Origin: an uncultured Phycisphaerales bacterium
GTDB taxonomy: Bacteria > Planctomycetota > Phycisphaerae > Tepidisphaerales > Tepidisphaeraceae
NCBI GenBank assembly: GCA_903871935.1
Contig: CAIQIQ010000001.1
Span: 27,957 to 91,956, forward strand
Direction of reading: 5' to 3'
DNA length: 64,000 nt
Shown here: piece by piece, positions 43,477 to 52,069 of the stretch
Layout of the letters: every line of letters starts with the position of its first letter
How positions within the stretch are numbered: position 1 is the first letter of the stretch
Program-made: the position numbers and the translations under genes
Notes under the pieces: generated by a model
The model's input: the letters and a program-made list of their open reading frames with translations, nothing else
Told to the model about the DNA's origin: nothing
Database searches by the model: none

Positions 43477-44085
43477 ATGAACCGTCACGAACAGCTTCTG
43501 TCCGCGGTTGCCGCCGTTATCTGTGTGTCCCTTTGCGGTTGCTTTGGCCCATCCAAGGCGAACACCGACCTCCGTAAAGAGAACCAGGAACTGCAGCAGC
43601 GCGTCTGGAATCTGGAACGTGCCCGGCAGGGAGACCTGCAGCGGATCGCGGCAATCGAATTGCCCTCGACCCGTCCCACCTTGCCCTATTCCGAAATGCA
43701 GAAGCTCTACACAGCACACGGGCTTACATTCGGCTCACTGACCGGCGGGTATAAGCAGAACGAAAGAGATGAGCGTTATGCCGGTGTTGTAGTGTATGTC
43801 GTGCCCACCGATGATGAAGGGCAGATTCTCAAGGCAGCCGGGCGCTTTGACATCAGCGTCTTTGATCTGGCGGTGCCGGAGAAGCCGCTGGTTGCCCGTC
43901 GGGCCTTTAGTCTGGACGAAGCCAAAGCGGCCTGGAACGGCCGGGCGTTGCTGTACAACTATGTACTGCAGGTTCCATTTGCCACGCCGCCGCAACACAA
44001 CGATCTGCTGGTGCGGGTTGAGTTTACGGATGAACTGACCGGACGGAAGATCATCAGCGAACGCAAGGCGACCCTCGCCAGGTAA
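43477..44085 (+). CDS. small lipoprotein with coiled coil
   Basis: Predicted lipoprotein of 202 residues: signal peptide with lipobox LCGC (Cys near residue 22). A helical stretch LRKENQELQQRVWNLERAR near residues 33-51 forms a short coiled coil. A globular beta domain follows (YAGVVVYVVPTDDEGQIL, GRFDISVFDLAV, LLVRVEFTDELTGRKIISER), an immunoglobulin-like pattern. The family is not recognised by me, though a similar coiled-coil plus beta-domain make-up is common among planctomycete lipoproteins. The ATG at 43477 fits the signal peptide; a TAGAAT 8 nt upstream hints at a leaderless mRNA. Confidence 0.65.
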   Translation: MNRHEQLLSAVAAVICVSLCGCFGPSKANTDLRKENQELQQRVWNLERARQGDLQRIAAIELPSTRPTLPYSEMQKLYTAHGLTFGSLTGGYKQNERDERYAGVVVYVVPTDDEGQILKAAGRFDISVFDLAVPEKPLVARRAFSLDEAKAAWNGRALLYNYVLQVPFATPPQHNDLLVRVEFTDELTGRKIISERKATLAR

Positions 44086-44125
44086 GATGGCGCTCGGAAT
44101 CTGCTAAGGGCTGTCGCCCGAACTC

Positions 44126-44623
44126 CTATTTGATGCCGTGAGCCGCCTTATAAAGGTTCCACGTCAGGTGCATCTGGCCCTGGTGATGGGCCTCGTGCCA
44201 CGCCATGAGAACGACCGCTTCGCCGAGCTTGCGTCGGCGATCGGGCGGGCCGATCACCTCCTCAAGCTGCGCGGGCGTTCGCGTCGATACGAAATCGCGG
44301 AATTCAGCGAAGTGTTTCTGCAGTGTCGTGCGGATACGAGTCAGGTCAGCCGGATCAGTGTCGCTGGGAACCGATCCGCCGGCATATGCGCTGACAAGGG
44401 CCGGGTCGGAGGGGTTGGGCAACCCAAGCGCGACTGTGTTATAGTATCGGTCATGCGAGGCGGCGCAGTGCATGGCTTGCCAGGCAATATGAGCTCGCCC
44501 TTTGCCGGGCCGCCATAGCAGTACATCGCGAACGTTCTGGCCGCTCTTCTCAATGGCATCCAGCGTACCGGTGAGTCGTGCCCGGCCGAAATCCAACATC
44601 GACGTGAGGGTTGTTGCATCCAT
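44126..44623 (-). CDS. DinB-family protein
   Basis: Protein of 165 residues of the DinB/YfiT-like four-helix-bundle superfamily (not the DNA polymerase). Candidate metal-binding His occur in WQAMHCAASHDRYY near residues 53-66 and in MAWHEAHHQGQMH near residue 146, the usual spacing. Members include thiol-dependent transferases (bacillithiol, mycothiol) and many of unknown function. AAGGAG lies 8 nt before the ATG at 44623, fixing the start; the frame is open further up but only with non-protein-like sequence. It is divergent from the membrane-protein gene starting at 44693. Confidence 0.85.
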   Translation of the reverse strand: MDATTLTSMLDFGRARLTGTLDAIEKSGQNVRDVLLWRPGKGRAHIAWQAMHCAASHDRYYNTVALGLPNPSDPALVSAYAGGSVPSDTDPADLTRIRTTLQKHFAEFRDFVSTRTPAQLEEVIGPPDRRRKLGEAVVLMAWHEAHHQGQMHLTWNLYKAAHGIK

Positions 44624-44692
44624 CCTGTGATCTCCTTTTGCATGATGATAGGCGGATTTGCCAGTGGCCGCCAACAGCGGCACAATACTGTC

Positions 44693-45304
44693 ATGGACCT
44701 CTCGAAGCTTCCCAAGCTCTCTGGAAATCGCGAAGCCGACAAGCCGCAAGACAGTATACCGCAAACCTCACCCGCCGCAGCGCCGTTAACGAATCCCGCG
44801 TCTGCTCCGCTTGAGTATGAGGCGAAGCCTGTTGAACCGCCAGCTCCGGGTCCTGATGCGTTCCTGTCGCTGGCAATTGGCGCTGTGTTGATGATGGTGG
44901 GGCGTGGTTTTGCAGAGTGGCTGATTGCCGCAGTCCGGGGCGTTACCTATGACACGGGCGTCATCTGGCAGGCTGGCCCGAAGATCGGGCAGGCGGTGAA
45001 GTACTGGGAACTGGAGGGATTCACAGCCCTATCCGAATCGACGGTGTTCATATTCGGTCTTGCCCTGGTGGCCGATGGAATTGTCCTGTTCATCGCTCGC
45101 GCCCTGCCTCGCATGTGGACGAAACTGCTATTTGCTGCATTCCTCCTGACTGTGCTCGCGGCTGCGTCCAATGCAATGGCGATTGTGGTGCTGCTGGCCA
45201 AGGATGGCCCGACACCAATCTGGGCAACGCTGCTCGCCGGACTTGGTGCATACACTGCCTGGCAACAGTGGCGATTGCTGCGCTATGGCGCGAGCGGGAT
45301 GTAG
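44693..45304 (+). CDS. hypothetical four-helix membrane protein
   Basis: Integral membrane protein of 203 residues: a soluble, Pro/Ala-rich N-terminal part of about 55 residues is followed by four hydrophobic helices (near 60-78, 113-131, 141-163 and 170-187). I do not recognise a family. The N-terminus (SKLPKLSGNREADKPQ) is polar and likely cytosolic. A CACAAT/AATACT box within 3-6 nt of the ATG again suggests leaderless expression. The gene ends 3 bp before a convergent gene. Confidence 0.62.
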   Translation: MDLSKLPKLSGNREADKPQDSIPQTSPAAAPLTNPASAPLEYEAKPVEPPAPGPDAFLSLAIGAVLMMVGRGFAEWLIAAVRGVTYDTGVIWQAGPKIGQAVKYWELEGFTALSESTVFIFGLALVADGIVLFIARALPRMWTKLLFAAFLLTVLAAASNAMAIVVLLAKDGPTPIWATLLAGLGAYTAWQQWRLLRYGASGM

Positions 45305-45307
45305 TCC

Positions 45308-46450
45308 TTAGATCAAAGGGCTCATGCGCCAGAAAAACAGGTGGCCACATTGCGGACACCACGGGGCCTGTTCGCGGTGCAACCGCAGGCAGCCTGGACA
45401 GACAATCCATTTGGGCCGCTGGGCCCACTTGTCGGGCAGGTTCTCTTCGGGGTTTTCCACCGGCTCGCGCACTTGAACCTTGTGCGTGGCAAACTCCGCT
45501 GACCAGGCCTTGGTGCACAACTGCCGGAAGCGTCGGGCATCGCCGTTGCTCTGCAGCGTGTTAAAGAAATAGAGAGCCAGCGGGGTGAAGGCAACCATGC
45601 CGATGAACTCAAGCCCAACGGTGAAGGTTACCACAGTGCCGGCCACCCCCGCCGCGGTCAGCAGCGCGACACTCGTGCGGAAATTCCGTTTCAAGCAGGT
45701 CATGCATGCCGGCACATAGACTGCCCCGTAAATTGCGTCAGGTCCGCCCTCAGTCAGGTGCAGTATGATCATCCGGACGTCCGCCTGCTTGCGGCAGAGC
45801 GAACAGGATCCCCGCATGGTGCGGAATCCCGGCAGCGCTTGAGCGGGATCGAGACGAATGATTGGTGTGCGAGGCGGCAGATAGCCCCCGGCGCCATTGG
45901 GTAGGACGATGCGAGCCCATTGGTTGCCGCCTGACTCCACGGCCGGCCCGACAGCCACGATATGATCGGCCCGGAGTGAAGCTACCTTGTTCGTCGATCC
46001 CGGAGCCTCGTGCACAGGAGTATGCTTGCCGGGAAGTTCCGCCCAGACCAGACGATCGCCAGTTGGCCGGCCGGCGATGTATCCGGTCTGGTTGTCGCGC
46101 AGTTGTACTTCCGTCCAGGAGGCTTCGCCGATCTTGGAAACAGCGCCGCATGCCGCGATCTGTCCTGCCGCGGGCGATGGAATCCGCTCTGTCGAGGCAT
46201 CGCGCGAAATGTGAATGTCCCATGGCGTCTCGCCGACCAGCCATTGCGACATCGGATCAGAACGAACCGGCGTGTTTCCGGGAATGAAGCCACCCCGACC
46301 ATCCATCAATCTGATCTCGACCCAGGCCTTCTTGAAACTGATGTCGCCGAGGTGGACGCGCGTACCATGAGCCAGTTGCGCGAGGACCGTCGATGCCGAA
46401 TCCGGCTTCTCGCGGACATCCACCTGTTCAGAGACAATACTGGCTTCCAT
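45308..46450 (-). CDS. SH3b-repeat protein with membrane helices and zinc ribbon
   Basis: Protein of 380 residues that combines features not often seen together. Residues 1-60, 75-140 and 150-215 look like three bacterial SH3 domains (VDVREKPDSASTVLAQLAHG; WTEVQLRDNQTGYIAG; VASLRADHIVAVGPAVESGG). A CSLC...CMTC pair (near 235 and 270) could bind zinc, two hydrophobic helices follow (near 280-320), and the C-terminus is a zinc ribbon CPGCLRLHREQAPWCPQCG. The SH3b domains seem to be on the same side as the ribbon, so the protein may be entirely cytosolic with a membrane anchor. The start ATG at 46450 has a GGAG 6 nt upstream. Function unknown. Confidence 0.68.
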   Translation of the reverse strand: MEASIVSEQVDVREKPDSASTVLAQLAHGTRVHLGDISFKKAWVEIRLMDGRGGFIPGNTPVRSDPMSQWLVGETPWDIHISRDASTERIPSPAAGQIAACGAVSKIGEASWTEVQLRDNQTGYIAGRPTGDRLVWAELPGKHTPVHEAPGSTNKVASLRADHIVAVGPAVESGGNQWARIVLPNGAGGYLPPRTPIIRLDPAQALPGFRTMRGSCSLCRKQADVRMIILHLTEGGPDAIYGAVYVPACMTCLKRNFRTSVALLTAAGVAGTVVTFTVGLEFIGMVAFTPLALYFFNTLQSNGDARRFRQLCTKAWSAEFATHKVQVREPVENPEENLPDKWAQRPKWIVCPGCLRLHREQAPWCPQCGHLFFWRMSPLI

Positions 46451-46543
46451 GCACCAACTCCATCCGGACAAGAAGCGACCAAGTCGGTCGACTTCAAGAT
46501 GGTACATGTACAGAGACCATCCGCAAGCGCGAGTTGAGGTCTC

Positions 46544-48307
46544 CTACTTCCGTGGCCAGATCTGTTCCACCGCGTATCCTGCTTCTTCATGCAGCAGGAC
46601 CCGCGAGCCGGGCTCATCGCCGGGCCGTCGCACCCGAACCACGACCAGATCGGGCGAAGCGGGTGGGATGGCGCCGCTAAACACCGTGCCCAGATACTCA
46701 CCCAGCAGCCGCTCGTCTTCATGGAAAGTTTGCGGCTCGGAGACGGGTATCGGTGTCTGCAAAGTCTTTCGCCAGCAGAGATATGGCGCCCATGCATCGG
46801 TGGAGGCGACGATCGTCCGCGGCGGCGTGTTCTGAGCGACCCATTGATATGCGTGTACCAGGCCCAGCGGATAGTCCAGCGCGAACATGCTGCGCCATGC
46901 CGGCAAGAGCGTGACCGTGCCGATCACGCCCAATGCCGCCATCTGACTGAAGCGCATCCCGACTAATCGCCTCTGTACGATGTAGTACATGGCATAGCCT
47001 GCAAAGACCGCCGCAAATGGCACTGCATCGGTGAGGAAACGCGATGGGGTGAACGCGCCCAGCGGCTGCTTGCCATGTGCCTCTTGTACGGCCGGATAGA
47101 TGATGCCGGTCGCGACATACAGCAGCATGAGAATAATGATCATGCCTGGGACCACCCAGTGAACCGGCGAACCATGTCCATGTTGTCGTCTGGCGAATCG
47201 TCTCCATCCGTATAGCCCCGCACCGGCAAGTGCCAGCGTGCTAAATGCCCAACCCATTTCCCGGAGCCACATCCAGAAAGGCCGCTGAGTTTCAAAGTCC
47301 AATACTCCCGTCGATGTCACTTGTCCCGCCTTCATGAGGTAGGGGATCACATGGGGTGCCGCCAGGATGGAGCCGATCATGCCGGTTACGAGGATCGTGG
47401 TCGCCGTTTTCCAGTCCTTCTTGAGCAGGGCACATGCTGCCAAACTCGCCATGGCGATGCACGCCGTGAGCATCATATGGTGGTGAACCAGGATGATCGC
47501 CGCGACCAGCATCGCCATGATCCAGCGCCGGAGAGAGAAGTCACGCTCAATCAGCAGGCGGAAGAAACTCAGCAGGAAGAGCATGCCCAATGCATTGGGC
47601 ATTCCACCCCAGCGCACGTAGTCAACGCTGCCAAGTAGCGCCAGCAGTCCGTACGCAATCGCCGCCAGAAGTCCAAGTCCGTGTCGCCGCGATGCGGCCA
47701 CCGCCAGCGCGTAGACTTCCGCAGTCATCAACACACCCACCATGGGAAGCAGCAGGTTAAAGATCCGGTGTGGCGGCAACATGGTGACGCCTGCCAGCGA
47801 TGCGATCAGTGTGTGGCTGCCCAGGGGATAGTTCAGTGCTATGGCTTCGAAAGGTTGCCAGTCTGTGATGATCTGGTGGCTCAGCAGGATCTTCTGCGTC
47901 AGGATCATGTGGAACGATGCATCCCATCCTTTGGGAACCTCGCGCCCTGCAACCGTGCCGACGCGCAGGATCCCGATGATCGCCAGAACAATCAGGAGCA
48001 TCCAGTTCAGGCGTGATGGTCTGCCTGTAAGTGATTCGCGCGGGCGGCCGCGCTTGCCTCGCTGTCGTCGCCAGGACCAGAAGCAGCACGCCCCAAGCAG
48101 TGCCCACACCGGAGCGAACAGGTAAATATCCTCATAGCTCAGGAGGAAACTGACATATATCCCGGCCGCCACCCCCAGCGTGGCACCCGTGGTCCATCGC
48201 CATTGCCTCGTCCGTCCCGGACATGCCGCCGAGACAATCAGGACGCCCGGAACCACCAGTGCCAGGAGCGCTGCAAAGACGACAATGATTGCAATCGCAA
48301 TGGCCAC
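46544..48307 (-). CDS. polytopic membrane protein, glycosyltransferase-like
   Basis: Membrane protein of about 587 residues with 12 or so hydrophobic helices and a soluble C-terminal domain. It resembles GT-C type glycosyltransferases: KGWDASFHMILTQKILL, with an acidic residue in an early loop, and ALNYPLGSHTLIASLAG. A soluble C-terminal ending, DLVVVRVRRPGDEPGSRVL, closes the protein. The C-terminal part from YPLGLVHAYQWVAQNTPP resembles the PMT-type tail. The start is uncertain. GTG at 48307 begins just before the first hydrophobic helix; the open frame continues to 48601 but through the dispersed repeat and low-complexity DNA, which I do not take as coding. No Shine-Dalgarno is seen. Confidence 0.65.
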   Translation of the reverse strand: MAIAIAIIVVFAALLALVVPGVLIVSAACPGRTRQWRWTTGATLGVAAGIYVSFLLSYEDIYLFAPVWALLGACCFWSWRRQRGKRGRPRESLTGRPSRLNWMLLIVLAIIGILRVGTVAGREVPKGWDASFHMILTQKILLSHQIITDWQPFEAIALNYPLGSHTLIASLAGVTMLPPHRIFNLLLPMVGVLMTAEVYALAVAASRRHGLGLLAAIAYGLLALLGSVDYVRWGGMPNALGMLFLLSFFRLLIERDFSLRRWIMAMLVAAIILVHHHMMLTACIAMASLAACALLKKDWKTATTILVTGMIGSILAAPHVIPYLMKAGQVTSTGVLDFETQRPFWMWLREMGWAFSTLALAGAGLYGWRRFARRQHGHGSPVHWVVPGMIIILMLLYVATGIIYPAVQEAHGKQPLGAFTPSRFLTDAVPFAAVFAGYAMYYIVQRRLVGMRFSQMAALGVIGTVTLLPAWRSMFALDYPLGLVHAYQWVAQNTPPRTIVASTDAWAPYLCWRKTLQTPIPVSEPQTFHEDERLLGEYLGTVFSGAIPPASPDLVVVRVRRPGDEPGSRVLLHEEAGYAVEQIWPRK

Positions 48308-48437
48308 GGATGGGGAGCCTACCGCCTGATGTAGGTGGCGTCGACAGGGCAGAAGAGCGGAGGGGGTGAGAGGGACGCGGGGACGCGGAGACACGAGGAC
48401 GCGGAGATCGAAAAGCGAGAACGGATGCGAAGGGCGA

Positions 48438-48570
48438 TTGTGGATAAGTAGCAGGTGCGCAGGTTCTGGGCGTGGGTACCACCTATACGGTAAGTGCTGT
48501 GGAGGCAAGTTGTTATGTGGATATTGGGGGAGGAGGTGCGCAGGTTCGGGGTGATTGTGGATAACTTCGG
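48438..48570. repeat. dispersed 133-bp repeat, copy B, with two DnaA-box words
   Basis: Partner of 4107-4239, of exactly equal length, aligned without gaps at about 84% identity. The TGTGGATAA words are at 48439-48447 and 48556-48564, again 117 bp apart. Like copy A it lies 130-145 bp upstream of a minus-strand start codon and in the same orientation. Confidence 0.85.
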
Positions 48571-48615
48571 TCCAGACGGCACGGAGGCACGAAGGCATCA
48601 AGGCACGAAGGGAAG

Positions 48616-48661
48616 GAAGATGCTCAAGATCGCGTGCGGAAGGTGCTCAGGATCGCGTGCG
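48616..48661. repeat. tandem 23-bp repeat
   Basis: Two head-to-tail 23-bp units (48616-48638 and 48639-48661), beginning GAAGATGCTC and GAAGGTGCTC, differ at two positions. A third, more diverged copy starts near 48700 (AAAGATGCTCAAGGTCG). Confidence 0.8.
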
Positions 48662-49458
48662 CAGTCTGGAGTGCTTGGTGGGATAGATGGCAGAACTGGA
48701 AAGATGCTCAAGGTCGTTGCGCATCTTCTGGTGGCATTGCCCACCTTCCGGCACGGGGAGGTACATTCGGTTGTCAAATAGCGCGGCCGATTAGGGCCAA
48801 GAGGGATGAAAACGGAGAGCCCTCTATCTTATAGGGGTCGTTTGAGAGGGGTCGATTTTGTAAGATTGGGAATGACAGGGACTTATAGTCGGCCAAAATT
48901 CTGTCACGATTTTGGGTAGGATGGGAAATCTGGATAACTTGGTTGAGCGGGATGTGGGGCGTCATTTTGGCGGCGTTCGGCCTTGGCGTGATGGGCAGCG
49001 AGAAGAGCGGAAAGCCCGGCGCGGCGCGTAAACTACGAGCGGAGAGGATGTGGGGAAGGCAGAAGCTTGGCCACAGGTGAGGCACTGATCGGACACGGAT
49101 AACACGCGCAGCGCTTTGCACGCAGCAGCGTTTCAAGTGCCTGTTGAAATATGCTTTGACCCCTTTTCCGAACCCTTGGTCTAATAGATAGGTTATGCTC
49201 CGAACGGTTTCGGGGGTGTTGTCCACAACGGTGATGTCAAGAACGCGATTCATAAACCCCTCACTCCGGGATCATCGCCAACCGCCCCCATGAAATCAGA
49301 TTTCCTATCAGTGTCTGACGGCACTGCCCCACTGGCGCGGCGTTGGAGTGTCGTCGTGGCTCGGCAACGGCGGCATACGCCTGCGAGTATAGTCTTCTAT
49401 GTCATCAACTGTGGCGTGGAGCGGCCGGAAGAGTGGGCTGCTTTCCTGAACGAACCGC

Positions 49459-49464
49459 AAGGAG
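49459..49464 (+). promoter_or_regulatory. Shine-Dalgarno AAGGAG fixing the DUF4091 start
   Basis: AAGGAG sits 7 nt before the ATG at 49472. It supports that start over the longer open frame from 49343, and the resulting N-terminus is a clean signal peptide. Confidence 0.7.
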
Positions 49465-49471
49465 TGAAGCT

Positions 49472-52000
49472 ATGCATCGGATGTGGGTTGCTCTTGCTGT
49501 AGCCGTCGTACTCGGCACACTATCGGTCGTCGCCTGGGCCGCCCCGCGCGGTGACGTGGAACTGGTCTTTCAGCAGAACGTGAACGGCTACGCCGGCTGC
49601 AGGGCGCTGAGTGCCCGCGGGGAGCCGTGCCAGGGTGAGCGAGCGAATCTGCAGAATGTGACGTTCGTATTCGGCGACCTTCGACTGAGCGGCAACGAGG
49701 TGAAGGTGACTAACGCGGAACTGCGTATGCACTTCCTCGAAGAAGGCTACAGCAGGATCCGCAACGCCGATCTCGAACTCTACGACGCGGCCGTCAAGGA
49801 TGGCCCGGCGGTCGCCACGGCGGCCTATCGCGGAGGGAAGTTTGCAACGATCGACGAGAAGACACGGATGGTGTCGTGGAAGCTGCCGGCGGACCTGATC
49901 GCGCGGTGGGTGGAGAAACCCGAGACGAACCAAGGGCTCCGCATCGTCGTGAAGCCGGCGGAGGAAGGCCAGTTCGAGTTTTCGTTCAGCCTGCCGACGA
50001 GCGCTGCGCCGGCCTACCGGCCGGAACTGGTCGTGGCGTATTCGTTCACGGGCGAGGTTGCGCCTTTTCCGCCGGACCTTCTGACGCGCATCGACGGTAA
50101 AACGCTCGGGCCGCGTTTCACGATCGCGTGGAAAAAGAAGCGGTGGGATCCCAACGGCACACCCGTGACGTATGAGATTGCCGTTGCGCCCAAGGACGGC
50201 GGCGCCCAGACCGTCGGCAAAGCTGACGCCGAGGCGGGCGAGTTTGAACTCGACACGACGAAGCTGGCAACGGACAAGCTGTACGAACTTCGCGCGCGTG
50301 CGGTGGACCCGACGGGCCTTGCGAGCGACTGGACGGCCGCGCCGGGAGAGTTCCGCGTGACTCGTAGCGAATACCTACTATGGGCCCAGGACTCCGCCAC
50401 GAAGGTTGGCCGTGAGGCGGCACCGCCGCAGGCGCCGGCGCCCGCGCCGATCACGCTGGCCGCCGCGAGAAACGAGACCGAGTCGTTCCAGATCGTCATC
50501 TCCGCACTGGGCAATCTCAAGGGCGTGGACGTCGCCGTCAGTGACCTCACGGGCCCGGGAGACGCGAAGATCCCTGCCTCGGCGGCGACGCTCTACCGCG
50601 TTCACTATGTTGATTGCATGGAGAAGGGGCTGCTGCCCGACAGCCTCGTGCCATTCGTCAACCCCAAGACCGGCGCGCGAATCGGTGGCGTCTATGGCGC
50701 GCCGTTCGACGTCACCGGCGGCATCAACGCACCGGTGTGGGTTGAGTACCGCGTGAGCGAGACCGCCGCGCCCGGCGACTACAAGGGCGAGATCAAGGTC
50801 ACCCTCGCGGGCGCGGGCAAGCCCGCCGCGACACTGCCGATTGCGCTGACCGTGTGGCCGGTAACGCTGCCGAAGACGACCACGCTGCTGACGTATTTCA
50901 ACCTTGGATACGATACGCCGTCGCGCGATTACCTGAAGATGCTGCACGAGTACCGCATCGACGTGTGGGGCCTCACCGGCCTCTCGCATTCGCTGAAACG
51001 GGACGCCGGGGGGAAGCCCGTGATGCAGTGGAAGGCCGAGCTGGACGCGATAATCGACGACTACTTCAGCGGGAAGCTTTTCGCCGACGGTGTGCCCGGC
51101 AAGACGATCCTCTGCCCCGTTGCGCGCGACATCGAGCAGGCGCTGCGCGGCAGCGATGAGGACCGCATTGCGGTCCTGAAGCAGTATGAGGCACACTACA
51201 AGGACAAGCCGTGGGTGAAGAGGTGTTCGTGGTTCTTCATCGACGAGCCCAATGCCCAGACGCTGCGCCAGTGCCAGACGGTCGGCCGGCAGATCAAGGA
51301 GTATTCGCCGAGCATCCCGTTCCTGCTGACCACGCGCTACAACAAGGATCTCGTCGGCCTCGTCGACGTGTGGGATGCGATCATCAACGCGGAGGTCATC
51401 AACTGGGGCGCCCCGGGCCCCGAGCCGTACCGCGAGGAGATGAAGCTCGGCCGGCGCGTGATCAACTGCGTTACGGTCACATCCGACCAGGAGTCATCCC
51501 CGAACATCTTCATCCACCATTCGGCCATGAACGCGCGCATCTGGCCGTGGGTGACCTTTGCGCTGGACCAGCAGGGCATCGAGTATTGGCAGACCCGGGC
51601 CACCGAGGGCGTGGTCACGCCGCGCAAGTTCGGCCCGGGTTGCTGGGGCGATGGCTCGCTGTTCTACAAGGGCGTCCCGGCCGACCTGGGCATTCCGGAG
51701 GAGATCCCCTTGCCCTCGCTTCGGCTCAAGGCGGTGCGCGACGGCATCGAGGACTTTGAACTGCTGGCCCTGCTGCGCGCGAAGAACCCGGCGCTGGCCC
51801 GGGCCCTCGTCCACAAAATGGCGCAGGAGACGAAGGACTACGACCGGTCCTTCGCCGCCCCCGTGCAGCAAACGACTCGGAACTGGGACAACGGCGGCAA
51901 GGGCGAACCGGTGACCGGCTTCATCGTGTGGGAATCGAGCACGAAGCGCCTTGCCGAGGTCCGCGCTGCGATCGCCAAGGCCATCGCAGAGGCCAGGTAG
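49472..52000 (+). CDS. secreted DUF4091 protein
   Basis: Exported protein of 842 residues: the signal peptide ends VVAWA near residue 24. Domains in order are a jelly-roll-like N-terminal part (YAGCRALSARGEPCQGERAN, up to about residue 180), a fibronectin-III-like part (FTIAWKKKRWDPNGTPVTYEIAV), and a C-terminal barrel (TYFNLGYDTPSRDYLKMLHE through VRDGIEDFELLALLR) ending in the DUF4091 motif region. DUF4091 proteins are putative glycoside hydrolases common in Planctomycetes, Verrucomicrobia and Bacteroidetes. Candidate acidic catalytic residues include Asp/Glu in WFFIDEPNAQT near 588 and Glu in NAEVINWG. Codon use appears richer in G/C at third positions than in neighbouring genes. It probably works with the following PQQ-propeller gene, 69 bp downstream. 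Confidence 0.82.
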   Translation: MHRMWVALAVAVVLGTLSVVAWAAPRGDVELVFQQNVNGYAGCRALSARGEPCQGERANLQNVTFVFGDLRLSGNEVKVTNAELRMHFLEEGYSRIRNADLELYDAAVKDGPAVATAAYRGGKFATIDEKTRMVSWKLPADLIARWVEKPETNQGLRIVVKPAEEGQFEFSFSLPTSAAPAYRPELVVAYSFTGEVAPFPPDLLTRIDGKTLGPRFTIAWKKKRWDPNGTPVTYEIAVAPKDGGAQTVGKADAEAGEFELDTTKLATDKLYELRARAVDPTGLASDWTAAPGEFRVTRSEYLLWAQDSATKVGREAAPPQAPAPAPITLAAARNETESFQIVISALGNLKGVDVAVSDLTGPGDAKIPASAATLYRVHYVDCMEKGLLPDSLVPFVNPKTGARIGGVYGAPFDVTGGINAPVWVEYRVSETAAPGDYKGEIKVTLAGAGKPAATLPIALTVWPVTLPKTTTLLTYFNLGYDTPSRDYLKMLHEYRIDVWGLTGLSHSLKRDAGGKPVMQWKAELDAIIDDYFSGKLFADGVPGKTILCPVARDIEQALRGSDEDRIAVLKQYEAHYKDKPWVKRCSWFFIDEPNAQTLRQCQTVGRQIKEYSPSIPFLLTTRYNKDLVGLVDVWDAIINAEVINWGAPGPEPYREEMKLGRRVINCVTVTSDQESSPNIFIHHSAMNARIWPWVTFALDQQGIEYWQTRATEGVVTPRKFGPGCWGDGSLFYKGVPADLGIPEEIPLPSLRLKAVRDGIEDFELLALLRAKNPALARALVHKMAQETKDYDRSFAAPVQQTTRNWDNGGKGEPVTGFIVWESSTKRLAEVRAAIAKAIAEAR

Positions 52001-52069
52001 GTTAATGCCGGATTATTTCACAACAGGACAGGTCAGTTTTCCTATCCGTCTATCAGGAAGGAGACCGTC

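Larger units (their letters stand above)
48308..49471. other. gene-poor stretch with repeat copy B and tandem repeats
   Basis: These are 1.16 kb in which I see no convincing gene. They contain purine-rich GGACGCGG repeats (about 48372-48408), the 133-bp dispersed repeat (48438-48570) and a GGCACGAAGG-like repeat run (48576-48611). A 23-bp tandem pair (48616-48661) with a third diverged copy near 48700 follows. A TTGTCCACA word (another known DnaA-box form) lies near 49218. A reading frame at 48774-49253 (minus) is not protein-like. The last 130 bp hold the start region of the DUF4091 gene, including a TATAGT box near 49389. Confidence 0.55.

Noticed and set aside
48308..48601. N-terminal extension of the membrane-protein gene at 46544
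   Set aside because: The added 98 codons run through the dispersed repeat and simple repeats; homologous DNA at copy A is non-coding, so the start is placed at 48307.
48616..48725. Short repeats near 48.6 kb as a CRISPR array
   Set aside because: Two units are directly adjacent without spacers, the third is diverged, and no cas gene is in the window.
48774..49253. Open frame of 159 codons on the minus strand in the gene-poor stretch
   Set aside because: The composition is not protein-like (Pro/Arg/Ser runs, no hydrophobic core), there is no start signal and no recognisable family; it lies in decayed intergenic DNA.
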